Shown one piece after another: positions 1-10,911 of a DNA stretch of 44,367 nt. Numbering within the stretch: position 1 is the first letter of the stretch; the number at the start of each line of letters is the position of its first letter. Below the pieces are notes generated by a model. It had not been told where the DNA came from. It searched no databases and saw only the letters and a list, made by a program, of their open reading frames with translations. The stretch covers positions 29,639-74,005 of the forward strand of contig JAQGDQ010000977.1 of the NCBI GenBank assembly GCA_030141605.1, written 5' to 3'. The position numbers and the translations under genes are program-made. The stretch is from Tubiluchus corallicola. Its lineage: Eukaryota; Priapulida; Priapulimorpha; Priapulimorphida; Tubiluchidae.

Positions 1-640
1 CATAGCAAAAGTCTGCACAGGTGCTTGTAGTTGTCGCATAACTTAAGCTTGTTGTGTGGACTTTTTTTTATTTTTTTATTTATTATTATTATCACATTCA
101 GTATAATATAATGACATTAAACACACAGTGACATCAAAATTATTACATCTACTGTACTAAATTGTTATGTTTCATACACTATCGTTATTATAAAAGTATA
201 ATTGTACTGCAGTCGGCTAGAGAAGCAAAGGCTTGTATAAGCCCACTGTTATGTGAACCCGATAAAAAAGAATGGATGAGTGAACAAAAAAAGAACTGGG
301 AGAAAGGTTAGATCACACAGGAAGGGTAGAAGGATGTGTTAGTGGAAATGGTAGGAAGAAAGATAATAGATTGCGCTATGTTGACATCAGCTCTAAAGAT
401 TTATCAATGATGCCTTGTTTTGCATAATCTGTACCAGGATTGTGGTATGACTGCTGCAGTAGGTGTAGAAAATTAGGAAGATTTTACCCTGATGGTTACA
501 TACTTTGGAATCACTAACTGTGAAAGAGTAACAAATATTAAGAATTGTATGACAAAATTATTACGCGACTGAAATGGTTTGAATGAATGACAAAGATTAC
601 AATTTATGAAAAACAGTGCAGTAAGTCCTCGCTTAATGAC

Positions 641-727
641 GCTAAACGAAACATTGTCGTTAAGGAAAACGTTGCTAAACGAAACATTGTCGTTAAGCAA
701 AACGTTGCTAAACGAAACATTGTTTTC
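641..727 (+). repeat. 33-bp tandem repeat, about 2.6 copies
   Basis: The block gctaaacgaaacattgt starts at 641, 674 and 707, exactly 33 bp apart. The period is a multiple of three, so short open frames appear on both strands; I regard them as noncoding. Confidence 0.85.
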
Positions 728-810
728 CATAAGAAACAATGTAAAAGCATTTAGTTGCATTCGGGAGCAAAAATCAATAATGCTTGGCTATGTAAAAATG
801 CTCAGTTGAT

Positions 811-1205
811 GTTGTAATTGTAATTTTAAGCAAACAAACACGCGAAAGTTTATACATAAACTTGATAAAATCATATTTTTTGCTTATGAATAGCCTAAGT
901 TGTCACAGCTCAAGCTTGATCCATTCACGGTAAGCACGTGACAACTGTCAACAAACTGTGTGAGTGACAGTACTTTTTCTGTCTGAGCTCAGACACGTCT
1001 GCATGACCACATGCGCACAACAGCCAAACACCACGTTGCTGGAGCCCCCTGTGCTGGGCTGTGAAGCAAACAGTACTACCCTCACATGCTCTGATACCGT
1101 ACAAGTATAAAGAAAGAACTAAAGAAAAAAGATTTATTATATCGAATATTATCGATAATATCGAGTGAAAATAGGGGGAGCTGCAGTTTCACAGTGCCTG
1201 TACAT
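811..1205 (+). mobile_element. Truncated copy of the interspersed repeat complete at 7438-7953
   Basis: Similar, with gaps, to 7534-7942: shared blocks include tttatacataaacttgataa, aagcaaacagtactaccc and accgtacaagtataaagaaa. Both terminal inverted repeats seen in the other copy are missing here. It ends just before the acceptor of the first visible CERKL exon. Confidence 0.7.
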
Positions 1206-1233
1206 GCTATTAAATTACTATTTTCTATTCTAG

Positions 1234-4200
1234 CTGTGAACAATGCGCTGATGTTTTTCCCGAAAGTCCCACCGGAAGCATAAATTATGATGACCTTGTA
1301 GAACTGGATGATCAGCCACTCAATGTTTCCAGTACAAGTAGCACGATTACCGGTAGGTGAATAGCGACAAGTCTCTGTTCTTACTTTGTTTAAATCGGGA
1401 TTTCTCATTGCTGATGTCCTTTTTCTGCAACTTTTATACCTAGAGTTACTCACCAGAGGGCGAATTCACAAAAGTTCGTGCAAACTGCTTTATTCGTAAG
1501 ATCGTTCCATTGTAGGATTCGTAAGAACATTCTTAGGCTTACAGTGGAATTCACAAAGGTTTCGTGCCCTTAAAAGGTTGTTAAAGGAAAACCGGATGAT
1601 TGTGTAAACACGAGTTCAGAATAAAGAATGCTCTAAAATATTGAAACTACCACAGCTTATTTAAAATCAAAGCTTAGACTAAATAATAATTACCTCGGAT
1701 ACTCAAATTTCGTTAAACTTTCAAAGCTACGTGCGGCTCAGTGAATCCACTAAGATTGGCAGCGGCGCCTTTTTGTCACATTCGCTTGGCCGACAAATAG
1801 AAGGCAGTACCGTGATAACCATGATCATGAACTGCAGTGTTTATTTAAAAAAGCATTAAAGAATTACCTACTACAACGATATAATTAACTCACAATTTTA
1901 CTCATCCTGATCTTAAGTTACTAACAAAACTTATTTTGTTCTCATGTAAATTATAACTGATGAAAATACTATGTAATGTTAATTTTCAATTGTTTCACTT
2001 ATCTGGAGGAGGACTCGAAAGCTCAGTGCTCCTTCCTCCTCCTCACAGTAACTCGTTTATTTTATAATTTTTTTTTCAATGTAATAACAATTTGTATGTA
2101 TGTTTGTGTTGCTGTGGAATAAATAAATTTCATTCATAATTCGCAGATATGTCTAAGGCAAGTCCATGGCAGACAATGAAGGGCAGCTATATTAACATAT
2201 CCATATTTACGACACCTGCCTTGTGTGAAATGGCTCCGCTGGGTAAGAATTATCACTTTGTTAGCTTAATCAAGTTATTTTAATTTTACATACTATTAAC
2301 AAATAATAGCCTTTCTATCTTTTATATCATCCCATATATGAACTTCATTCATTACATCATTCCATTTTAAGCACTAATGTTTATTTATCACGATTCACTT
2401 TAAATTTTCAGATTATTTCCATTACTTTTTTTCTATCACTGTGTGGGACAATCTAACAAGCCCTGCTTTTTGATTGCCCGCAACACATCTACCTTCGTGT
2501 ATAAGTGAACACTGTTTGAGGCTTTTCCTGTGCAGTATTTCTGATTTGTATTATGTTCATTGTAGGTCCTTTCACTAGATATTGTACATGAAACTATTGT
2601 AAATGTGTAATGTGAAATAAATGACTTATGACTTATGAATATCAATGAGTAACGGTATGTGAAAATAGGGTTAGACAATGTTGACCATTTTCCAGCATTG
2701 AAACTCTAAGCCCCTCCTCCAGACGGAGGAGCTAAATAGAAGGCAGAAAGTCAACCCTTCTGTACATAAACGACGAGATTTGATGACAATTACATAAAGA
2801 ATAATAAATTGTGTAGGGAAACACGATTTTCTTATGTTCAAAAATATGTTATGTTACATAATTTCTTATGTTACATAACACGTATTACGTAACATTAACA
2901 TGCATATTTTTTAATTTTTTTAATTTTGGTAATTTTTCAAATTAACGCAAGTTTACAAAGCCTTTTGTCCATCTTTAGGTCTTTCCAAGTACTCTCACTT
3001 GGCCGATGGCTACTTGGACTTGGTCATAGTTAAAGCTGTTGAGAGGCGACATTTCATACGACACTTGAAACGACACGGAAATACAAAAAACCAGGTAAGA
3101 CCGCGATCGGTGATCGAGTGGTCAGTGGTCAGTTTCTGTCATAATTTAACCCGCATAAAATGAGGCCGAAAAGTTTGTTTCTTTCTTACCCACGAGCTCA
3201 AAAGACGGTGATGTAATTAGTCTTCATCATTAGACATCGGTCTTTTGAAGATGATGAAATTAGTCTTCATCATTAGACATCGGTCTTTTGAGGATGATGA
3301 AATTAGTCATCATCGTTAGACATCGGTCTTTTGAGGATGATGAAATTAGTCATCATCGTTAGACATCGGTCTTTTGAGGATGATGAAATTAGTCATCATC
3401 GTTAGACATCGGTCTTTTGAGGATGATGAAATTAGTCATCATCGTTAGACATCGGTCTTTTGGGGATGTTGAAATTAGTCATCATCGTTAGACATCGGTC
3501 TTTTGGGGATGACGAAATTAGTCATCATTGTTAGACATCGGTCTTTTGGGGATGACGAAATTAGTCATCATCGTTAGACATCGGTCTTTTGGGGATGACG
3601 AAATTAGTCATCATCGTTAGACATCGGTCTTTTGGGGATGACGAAATTAGTCATCATCGTTAGACATCGGTCTTTTGGGGATGACGAAATTAGTCATCAT
3701 CGTTAGACATCGGTCTTTTGAGGATGACGAAATTAGTCATCATCGTTAGACATCGGTCTTTTGAGGATGACGAAATTAGTCATCATCGTTAGACATCGGT
3801 CTTTTGAGGATGATGAAATTAGTCACCATCGTTAGACATCAGTCTTTTGAGGATGATGAAATTAGTCACCATCGTTAGACATCGGTCTTTTGAGGATGAT
3901 GAAATTAGTCGTCATCGTTAGACATCGGTCTTTTGAGGATGATGAAATTAGTCATCATCGTTAGGCATCGGTCTTTTGAGGATGATGAAATTAGTCATCA
4001 TCGTTAGACATCGGTCTTTTGAGGATGATGAAATTAGTCATCATCGTTAGACATCGGTCTTTTAATCGGCATTAATGCACCTCGTTATGATGCCAAACTT
4101 GCTGTAATGTCCAGCACACTAATCAACATTAATGCACCTTGTTATAATGCCAAACTTGCTGTAATGTCCAGCACATTAATCAACATTAATGCACCTCGTT

Positions 4201-7200
4201 ATACTGTCAAACTTGGTATAATGTCCAGCACATTAATCAACATTAATGCACCTTGTTATAATGCCAAACTTGCTGTAATGTCCAGCACATTAATCAACAT
4301 TAATGCACCTCGTTATGATGCCAAACTTGGTATAATGTCCAGCACATTAATCAACATTAATGCACCTTGTTATAATGCCAAACTTGCTGTAATGTCCAGC
4401 ACATTAATCAACATTAATGCACCTCGTTATACTGTCAAACTTGGTATAATGTCCAGCACATTAATCAACGTTAATGCACCTCGTTATGATGCCAAACTCG
4501 CTATAATGTCCAGCACATTAAACTACATTAATGCACCTCGTTATGATACCAAACTTGCTATAATGTCCAGCACACTAATCAACATTAATGCACCTCGTTA
4601 TAATGCGAAACTTGCTATAATGTCCAACACATTAATCTACATTAATGCACCTCGTTATGATGCCAAACTCGCTATAATGTCCAACACATTAATCTACATT
4701 AATGCACCTCGTTATGATGCCAAACTTGCTATAATGTCCAGCACACTAATCTACATTAATGCACCTCGTTATAATGCCAAACTTGCTATAATGTCCAGCA
4801 CATCAATCAACATTAATGCAGTGAAATGGGTCAATCCATTATTAAATTAACTGCGACTCGTTGGAGGCGCTTTGATTGATCACTAATTTGCCAAATTTTG
4901 ACAGTTTGTGATTTGTTGCAGTTTGATTTCTGGTTTGTTGAAACTTACCGCGTGAAGGACGTGAAATTTCGCACAAGAGTGAACGACAGCTGGGACAGGA
5001 AGACCCTGGAAGAATCCGACGAAGAACTCAGCGACGACGAAACGCCCGTGCTGAAAAGTCGGCCGAAAACTGCGGCCGCTAGCAACGCAAGAAGCCAAAT
5101 GGAACCCATCGAGGAGAGTTCCTCGGACGACGAGGCAGGGAAAGAATCGGAGGACTCTCAGGGCGACCGATTCGGTCAGAGAAGGACCAGTAATCTTCAT
5201 GTAAGATGGTTGTTAAGACTTACACGCTTGTGTAGGTAGATTAGTTAGTTAGTCACGTAGATTACTTCTTACTATGAACAATTTCCTGACATACGGTGAG
5301 ATCATCAAGCCTTTTCACAGTTCCAGCGATTGACGACGATCGTGAAAAGGTCAAAGGTTAAGTGTACCAGACAACGAATTTGTTTACACTTGACAACGCA
5401 TCGAAGGCCAAGCTGTTGTAATAGTAACAGTTTTAACAGCTAGCTAGAGCCTTACCTAGTTCATTTTTTCTTGTTCCCAAGCAAGATCCTGCTAGTAAAT
5501 CATTCTAAGCACAGACTAATGCATAATTAAGTAAAATCCACGTAAAACAACTGAAGTTATCGAACTGGTGTTATTAAAAAGAGCAACTAAATTCTACATA
5601 CATAATAAGCTGCCTCACAGTTCCTGTGATTGATGATGATCGTGAAAAGGTCAAAGGTTAAGTGTACCAGACAACATATTTCTGTGTACTTGACAACGCG
5701 CCTTACAGCCCATGCTATTGTAATAATAAGTTTTAATAGCTAGCTAGAACCTTATCTAGTTCATTTTTCTTGTTCCCATGCAAAATCCTGCTAATAAATT
5801 ATTCTTTGCACTGACTTTGCATGTTTAGGAAGTGGAGGCCTTCGCGAGTGAAGAGTCGCTAATGATGGCCAGGAGAACACGATCAAAAAGCGCCCCGACG
5901 ATATCCGTTCACAGGAGACTTCTGAAAGATTCCGAAGACAAGAAGATCTCGTGCTGGTGTCTAGACGGTGATGCGGGAACTGAGCGAAATTTACAGTTTC
6001 GGTAAATAATATGATGCACGAATAATTAGAGAGCATTTGCGCGACGACACAACTGATGATCCAGTGACTCTTGGTTCATCATAGCTCCACTTAAAAAAAT
6101 TCATGGCAGGTTCAGCCAGTTCTACTCGGAAATGCTTTATGATTAGAGCCAAGAGTTGCAGTCGACCTAGACCAGGGGTGTGCAAACTGCGGCCCGCGGG
6201 CCACTTGCGGCCTGCCGAGAGAATTTGTGCGGCCCGCGAAAAGATTTGTGAACCTAATGAAAGTGCGGCCCGGGCAGGCGATTAATTGAGTGTATCCAGC
6301 TGAAGTCCGTGCCACGATCCCAAAGATAGTGCGGGTAGTTTTTTCTACTAGATCGGATGCTATTAACCCTTACAAGACGGTTGTAGCTTAATGTCACTGT
6401 ACTACACAGACTGTGTGATACACATTACTAATATGCATTGTAATGAAAATACCACTATCTGTCCTGAAAGTAGAAATATATGGTTTGTAATATAAATTTT
6501 AATAACTTCTAAAATAGTTTCTTGAGTGTAGTAGTAATGATGTAAGCAGGTTGGATGCAAAAAAAATTGTTATTAGGCCTTTCTGTACTTGACTCCTTGA
6601 TCAAACTGCATGTGGCCCGCAGGATTTGTGGGAAAGTTTAATGTGGCCCGGCTAGTCAGATAATTTGCACACCCTTGACCTAGATGATAAGAAACCCGGC
6701 TTAAGAAACCCAGCCGCTCAGTGACGCGAGTCGAGCTTGCCGACTGCGAAGGTTTCCGCTCTTGCGATAATCACGTGACGCAGCAAATCGCCGGCTGAAA
6801 TACGGCAAACGCGTCGCAGATTCGCGGTCAGATTATGCGTGTGCTTGGCAGAGATACTAAACTTTAGAAAGTTTTTAATGAGAAAACTGGTCAACTTAAA
6901 ATGAAAAATGAAACACACAAATAGGCAACGTTAGTCACACGTCTGGGATCATTTTTTTATTTTTTATTTATCAACATTTTTGCCTAATTTGAAGTACTCT
7001 AGTATCAAAAGGTTATTATAATTATTATGAGGTTTTTGCTTCTCAAATGACTACTAAACACTAGCGGTTGTTTATTACTATTATTATTGTTGTTATAATG
7101 ATGATGATAATTATTATTATTATTATCATTATAATTTTCATTATTATTATTATCATTATCATCATTTTCATTATTATCATTATTATTATCATTTTCATTA

Positions 7201-8723
7201 TTATCATTATCATCATTTTCATTATTATCATTATTATTATCATTTCCATTATTATCATTATCATCATTTTCATTATTATCATTATCATCATTTTCATTAT
7301 TATCATTATCATCATTTTCATTATTATCATCATTTTCATTATTATCATTATCATCATTTTCATTATTATCATTATCATTAGCATCATCATCGGGAATTGA
7401 AATTTAAACATCCGACTAAAATTCTTGTAAAATTTGGCAGTGGCGGCTTGTGCATAAAATTAGAGGGGGGGGGTGTTGCTGCTTCAGAAAATTTTTTGCC
7501 ATTATTTTAATACTGTGTAAAATGAAACAAACGTTGTTGTAATTTGAAATTGTAATTTTAATGTTGTAATTTGTAATTGTAATTTTAAACAAACAAACAC
7601 AAAAATTTATACATAAACTTGATAAAATCCTAAACAAAAAATATTGTTTGCTTGCGAATAGCCTAAATTGTCGCAGTTTAAGGATATGCATGTACACGGC
7701 TTTTAAGCACGTGGCAAATGACAACAAGCACACTGCGTGAACGACAGGACTTTTTCTACCTAAAATACCAACCACCACATTGCTTGAGCTGTGAGCGCAC
7801 TGCTGGGCTGTAAAGCAAACAGTACTACCCGCCACGTGCTCTGGACCGTACAAGTATAAAGAAAGACTTGTTATATTGAATGTTATCAATAATAATGAGT
7901 GAAAATAAGGGGTGCTGCAGTTCTACACAGTACCTATACACAAGCCACCACTGGTTGTTTATATCGAGCAATATCTAATTGCATTTTGTATGGGATATGA
8001 GTGCAAAGTTCATGTGAAAGAATTTTGCCTGCAACGCGATAATCTTGACAGAAATGCAGCATTTAAAACAGGGGTGTGCAAATTATCTGACTAGCCGGGC
8101 CACATTAAACTTTCCCGCAATTGCTGCGGGCCACAGACAGTTTGATCAAGGAGCCAAGTACAGAAAGGCCTAATAACGATTTTTTTTTGCATCCGACCTG
8201 CGTACATCATTACTACTACACTCAAGAATCTATTTTAGAAGTTATTAAAATTTATATTACAAACCATATATTTCTACTTTCAGGACAGATTGTGGTAATT
8301 TCATTACAATGTACATTAGTAATGTGTATCACACAGTCTGTGTAGTACAGTGACATTAAGCTACAACCGTCTTGTAAGGGTTAATGGCATCCGATCTAGT
8401 AGAAAAAACTACCCGCACTATCTTTAGGATCGTGGCACAAACTTCAACTGGATAGACTCAGTCATTAGGTTGACAAATCTCTTCGCATGTGGCCCGCGGG
8501 CCGCACTTTGCACACCCCTGGTTTAAATGTTACCACCTATTTGACAAGTAATTTTTGATTTAGCAAATCAAAGCCGTAAGCAAAAATTTGACGATTATTA
8601 ATGAACAATTCGATGTTTTTACATTTTAGGGTGCATCCTAAACTAATCGTGCTCACTGGCCTGGGCATACATCCGGATTATAAGCCAAAAGAAGCGGCAT
8701 TGAGTTGGTTGCCCAGTGTGTAA
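1234..8723 (+). CDS. CERKL: Ceramide kinase-like protein, C-terminal part (six exons, 5' end outside window)
   Basis: Coding exons are 1234-1352, 2147-2242, 2979-3094, 4922-5200, 5829-6001 and 8630-8723 (TAA stop), all with AG/GT borders and compatible phases (2,1,1,0,0,2). They give 291 residues. Recognisable blocks are CEQC near the start (part of the cysteine motif of ceramide kinases), SPWQTMKGSYINISIF, GLSKYSHLADGYLDLVIV, HLKRHGNTKNQFDFWFVETY, SCWCLDGD and VHPKLIVLTG. These align in order with the C-terminal lipid-kinase half of CERK and CERKL. HLKR, KNQF and FVETY look closer to CERKL, while the HLADG/DL block looks closer to CERK, so the subfamily is provisional. The family phosphorylates ceramide (CERK) or is a kinase-like relative with no clear activity (CERKL); the catalytic N-terminal domain is not in the window. 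Exons 4-5 carry a long Ser/Asp/Glu-rich and then basic insertion not expected in the vertebrate proteins. Introns hold minisatellites and transposons. Confidence 0.88.
1581..1841 (-). mobile_element. Partial copy of the TTAA-flanked MITE found at 13112-13658
   Basis: Starts with ttaaaggaaaaccggatga and matches the reverse complement of 13401-13662 over nearly its whole length, including the blocks around tagattggcagcggcgcc-like sequence and ctcaaatttcgttaaacttt. Only one inverted-repeat end is present, in CERKL intron 1. Confidence 0.7.
3210..4063 (+). repeat. 43-bp minisatellite, about 20 units, CERKL intron 3
   Basis: The core gttagacatcggtcttttg recurs every 43 bp (for example tcttttg at 3241 and 3284). 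Two main variants form runs: aggatgatg units at both ends and ggggatgacg units in the middle, a pattern of local homogenisation. It abuts the next array directly. Confidence 0.95.
4064..4822 (+). repeat. 57-bp minisatellite, about 13 units, CERKL intron 3
   Basis: The core aatgtccagcacattaatc recurs every 57 bp. Because 57 is a multiple of three, it stays open for 247 codons as a 19-residue repeat (MSSTLININAPRYDAKLAI). It lies wholly between two CERKL exons and has no splice context, so I call it noncoding. The first six units alternate two variants, giving a 114-bp higher-order period. Confidence 0.95.
5308..5820 (+). mobile_element. Two head-to-tail copies of a TA-type MITE filling CERKL intron 4
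   Basis: Copies start near 5308 (agccttttcacagttcc) and 5612 (gcctcacagttcc). Both contain gatcgtgaaaaggtcaaagg, aacagctagctagag-like sequence and tcctgctaataaat-like sequence. Related copies are at 12559-12834, 26552-26936 and partly 10530-10650. The copies fill most of the 628-bp intron. Confidence 0.8.
6173..6677 (-). mobile_element. hAT-type MITE (copy 1), CERKL intron 5
   Basis: Ends are caggggtgtgcaaac and ttgcacacccttg as inverted repeats, flanked by 8-bp duplications acctagac (6165-6172) and acctagat (6678-6685). No transposase is present. It lies opposite in orientation to copies 2-4. Confidence 0.9.
7077..7392 (+). repeat. ATT/ATC microsatellite
   Basis: Imperfect attattatcattatcatcat-type repeat of about 315 bp in CERKL intron 5. 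It creates poly-Ile and poly-Ile/Met open frames that are not genes. Confidence 0.95.
7438..7953 (+). mobile_element. Nonautonomous element with imperfect terminal inverted repeats, CERKL intron 5
   Basis: Left end cagtggcggcttgtgcata and the reverse complement of the right end, cagtggtggcttgtgtata, match at 17 of 19 positions. The cagtgg..ctt ends resemble hAT termini, but flanks aaatttgg and gttgttta do not show a clear target duplication, so the superfamily is uncertain. A truncated copy is at 811-1205. Confidence 0.65.
8069..8520 (+). mobile_element. hAT-type MITE (copy 2), CERKL intron 5
   Basis: Ends are caggggtgtgcaaattatct and tttgcacacccctg; flanks atttaaaa and gtttaaat share the central tttaaa. 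It is inverted relative to copy 1 in the same intron, about 1.4 kb away. Confidence 0.9.
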
Positions 8724-8806
8724 TGAACCTCTCACCTACGCTCAGTGATCACTGCTTCCATTTTCCTTATATGGAAATATTTAATCAAGAGAAATATTTA
8801 ATCAAC

Positions 8807-9030
8807 TCAAGCAGAGAGAAAGACAGACAGACAAACAGACAAACTGAAATACGATCTTCAAGAAAGTTCTACCATTCAACTTACAGGAAGAAGCCGGGTT
8901 TGCTAGCGTTACTGATCTCAGTCAAGTAGAGAGAAAGACAGACAGACAAACAAACTGAAATACGATCTTCAAGAAAGTTCTACCATTCAACTGACAGGAA
9001 GAAGTGGGTTTGCTACCGTTACTGATCTCA
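8807..9030 (+). repeat. Tandem duplication of about 111 bp after the CERKL stop
   Basis: Two copies of a unit with gagagaaagacagacagac, gaaatacgatcttcaagaaa and cgttactgatctca; the marker aaactgaaatacg is at 8841 and 8952. It probably lies in the 3' UTR or just downstream. Confidence 0.85.
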
Positions 9031-9369
9031 CGTTGGCAAGTTGCCAATTGTGCTGGTGGAATTTATTTCGCCGTCATCGTTGCCAGTCTGTTTGCAATTA
9101 GCAGAGCGAGTGAACGTAATTCATTTGCATAGTATAAGATGTCCGCCATCAGCGTTCTTACTAATTCACAGCATTATGTCATAGTCATAATGTTATCTCA
9201 GTTGTGTATGCAGTTTTACTACTAGAGTCAATAGTGTGTGTTAACGTCCCCGTGTTTTTTTTTTGTACAAAACATCCCGCTGTGTTTGCGTGCCCCTGCC
9301 CACCGATGCCTTGTAGCCACCTCCACTCATAGTACACATACAGTCAAACCTCGTTATATAGGTTTTACA

Positions 9370-9480
9370 TGTCAAATGTAGACTTAGGTAATTCAAATGT
9401 GTCTTGGTAACTCAAATGTAGATTTAGGTAATTCAAATGTGTCTTGGTAACTCAAATGTAGATTTAGGTAATTCAAATGT
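9370..9480 (+). repeat. 40-bp tandem repeat, about 2.5 copies
   Basis: taattcaaatgtgtcttggt and taactcaaatgtagatttag alternate with a 40-bp period; degenerate caaatgt-type units continue to about 9580. Confidence 0.75.
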
Positions 9481-10529
9481 GTTAACAATAGTTTTCAAGA
9501 AATCTTAAGCGTTTTTCGTAAGTCAAATGTAGACACATGTCAAGTCAAATGTGACATTGGTATCTCAAATGTGGATAGGTGGTAAAGCTTAAGGATGTAA
9601 AATTTAATCTCCTTTAATCTCAATTTAATAATTGCTGTGAAAATAATAACTTTATAGGTCTACTAATAGTTCACTAATATTCTGCAAACTTTACATACCA
9701 TTGGAACTGTTAGAGAAAACAATACATTCTTAAAATAAACAATATTTCTTGAGAGAAACTAATTCATTAATGCAGTGCTAATGCATTACTTGAAAAACTA
9801 ATTAGTGATTCACTGTTCATTGGGAAGGGATAAACAACACATTTTTCAAAGTTATGAAAGAGGTGATGACTATCTTTGGTTTATCTTTTTGTAATTTGCA
9901 CTTAAATGAATTAATTACCTATTTATTCAAAGTAATGCATCTACATTTGACTTACCTAACTGACTGTAAAACCTATAATACCCCCCCCCCCCCCGTTATA
10001 ATGCCAGCCTCGCTCAATGCCCAAATTTTTCATAAAACAAAATGTCTGTACGGTAAACTATGTACAACTTGACCCGTCATGACTCGAATTCTTGCGCGTC
10101 TCGCGGAACGGATTTTACCTTTCATTTTCCTCTTACCAAACATCGCGTAATTCGAACCAAATTCACGCTACAATTTATAAAAATTTAACCGAAATTACCC
10201 CGCCCATCTCGCACAAAACTCCCAAGCCCGTGCGAAAGTGTGCACCACATTACGATTTTAACTGCTAGTTTCGGCAAAAATGCTAAGATTTCTTGTATTA
10301 CCTTAGCAGAACGTTGAACGCAACGTGGCTTTACGAACGTGGTTTAATAAATAAATCACGATATTATTATCGCGAAATTCTATTAACAGTGTCACTCAGA
10401 TTACAATAGAGGTGGACCTGTCAATTTATTTTTGATTATTTATAAAAAACTGTTGTTTGATATTTGATTGAAGACTCTCAGTTTGTTGTTTTCACAGGCT
10501 GTAGTGTTACTAGTGTATCGTCCATTTTG

Positions 10530-10650
10530 TCTTGTACTCAAGCAAGATCCTGCTAGTAAATCACTCTATGTACAAACTAATGCATAATTATGTAAAGTCC
10601 AAGTAAAACAACTGAAATTACTGATGCGGCACACAGCTTTGCTTTATCCA
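10530..10650 (+). mobile_element. Fragment of the TA-type MITE
   Basis: Matches the internal part of the copy at 5308: aagcaagatcctgctagtaa, followed by cactctatgtacaaac, gcataatta and taaaacaactgaa. Confidence 0.65.
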
Positions 10651-10853
10651 CTTGAACGAGTTATACATGGTCTACTGCATTTGCATGAACTTGTATGTAT
10701 AAATGCACCTTGTTACAGCACCTAACTTGCTGTAAAGCCGCACTTTTTTGCAGCCCCAAAGTAAGCGGGTATGAAGAGGTTTGACTGTGCTCTCAATTTA
10801 CAAAGACAACTGTGATCAAATAGTGTGATGTGCATTTCAAATAGTTTCATGAG

Positions 10854-10859
10854 TTTATT
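10854..10859 (-). promoter_or_regulatory. Candidate CCNH poly(A) signal AATAAA
   Basis: TTTATT on the plus strand, about 55 nt beyond the cyclin H stop. A second AATAAA overlaps the stop codon at 10916-10911. Confidence 0.55.
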
Positions 10860-10911
10860 GCATAAATAAAATTACAACGAAATACTGAAAGAAAATGGCG
10901 GATACGGTTGT

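Larger units (their letters stand above)
1..1233. other. Upstream intron/intergenic DNA of the CERKL-like gene
   Basis: No exon recognised. The first visible exon needs a preceding exon ending in phase 2, but I could not identify one here. The stretch holds AT-rich DNA, a small 33-bp tandem repeat and a truncated interspersed repeat, each listed separately. Confidence 0.5.
9341..10787. mobile_element. Possible degraded Tigger/mariner-like element
   Basis: cagtcaaacctc (9341) and its inverse gaggtttgactg (10776-10787) face each other, with TA before the left end and TG after the right. The end sequence resembles Tigger-type termini. The interior holds a 40-bp tandem repeat and a fragment of the TA-type MITE, and no transposase is visible. 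Confidence 0.45.
8724..10911. other. Intergenic DNA between the convergent CERKL-like and CCNH genes
   Basis: No coding exon recognised. It contains the tandem duplication at 8807-9030, a possible Tigger-like element at 9341-10787, a 15-base C run near 9980, and the CCNH poly(A) signal on the minus strand. Confidence 0.6.

Noticed and set aside
3210-4063. CRISPR-like array
   Set aside because: Units are continuous 43-bp repeats without unique spacers, and the context is an animal gene intron. The same holds for the 71-, 44-, 28- and 16-bp arrays.
4107-4850. 247-codon open frame of a 19-residue repeat
   Set aside because: It is the 57-bp minisatellite inside CERKL intron 3; a period divisible by three keeps any stop-free frame open. 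No start context, splice sites or domain support.
7061-7411. Poly-Ile and Ile/Met frames
   Set aside because: ATT/ATC microsatellite, no coding signal.
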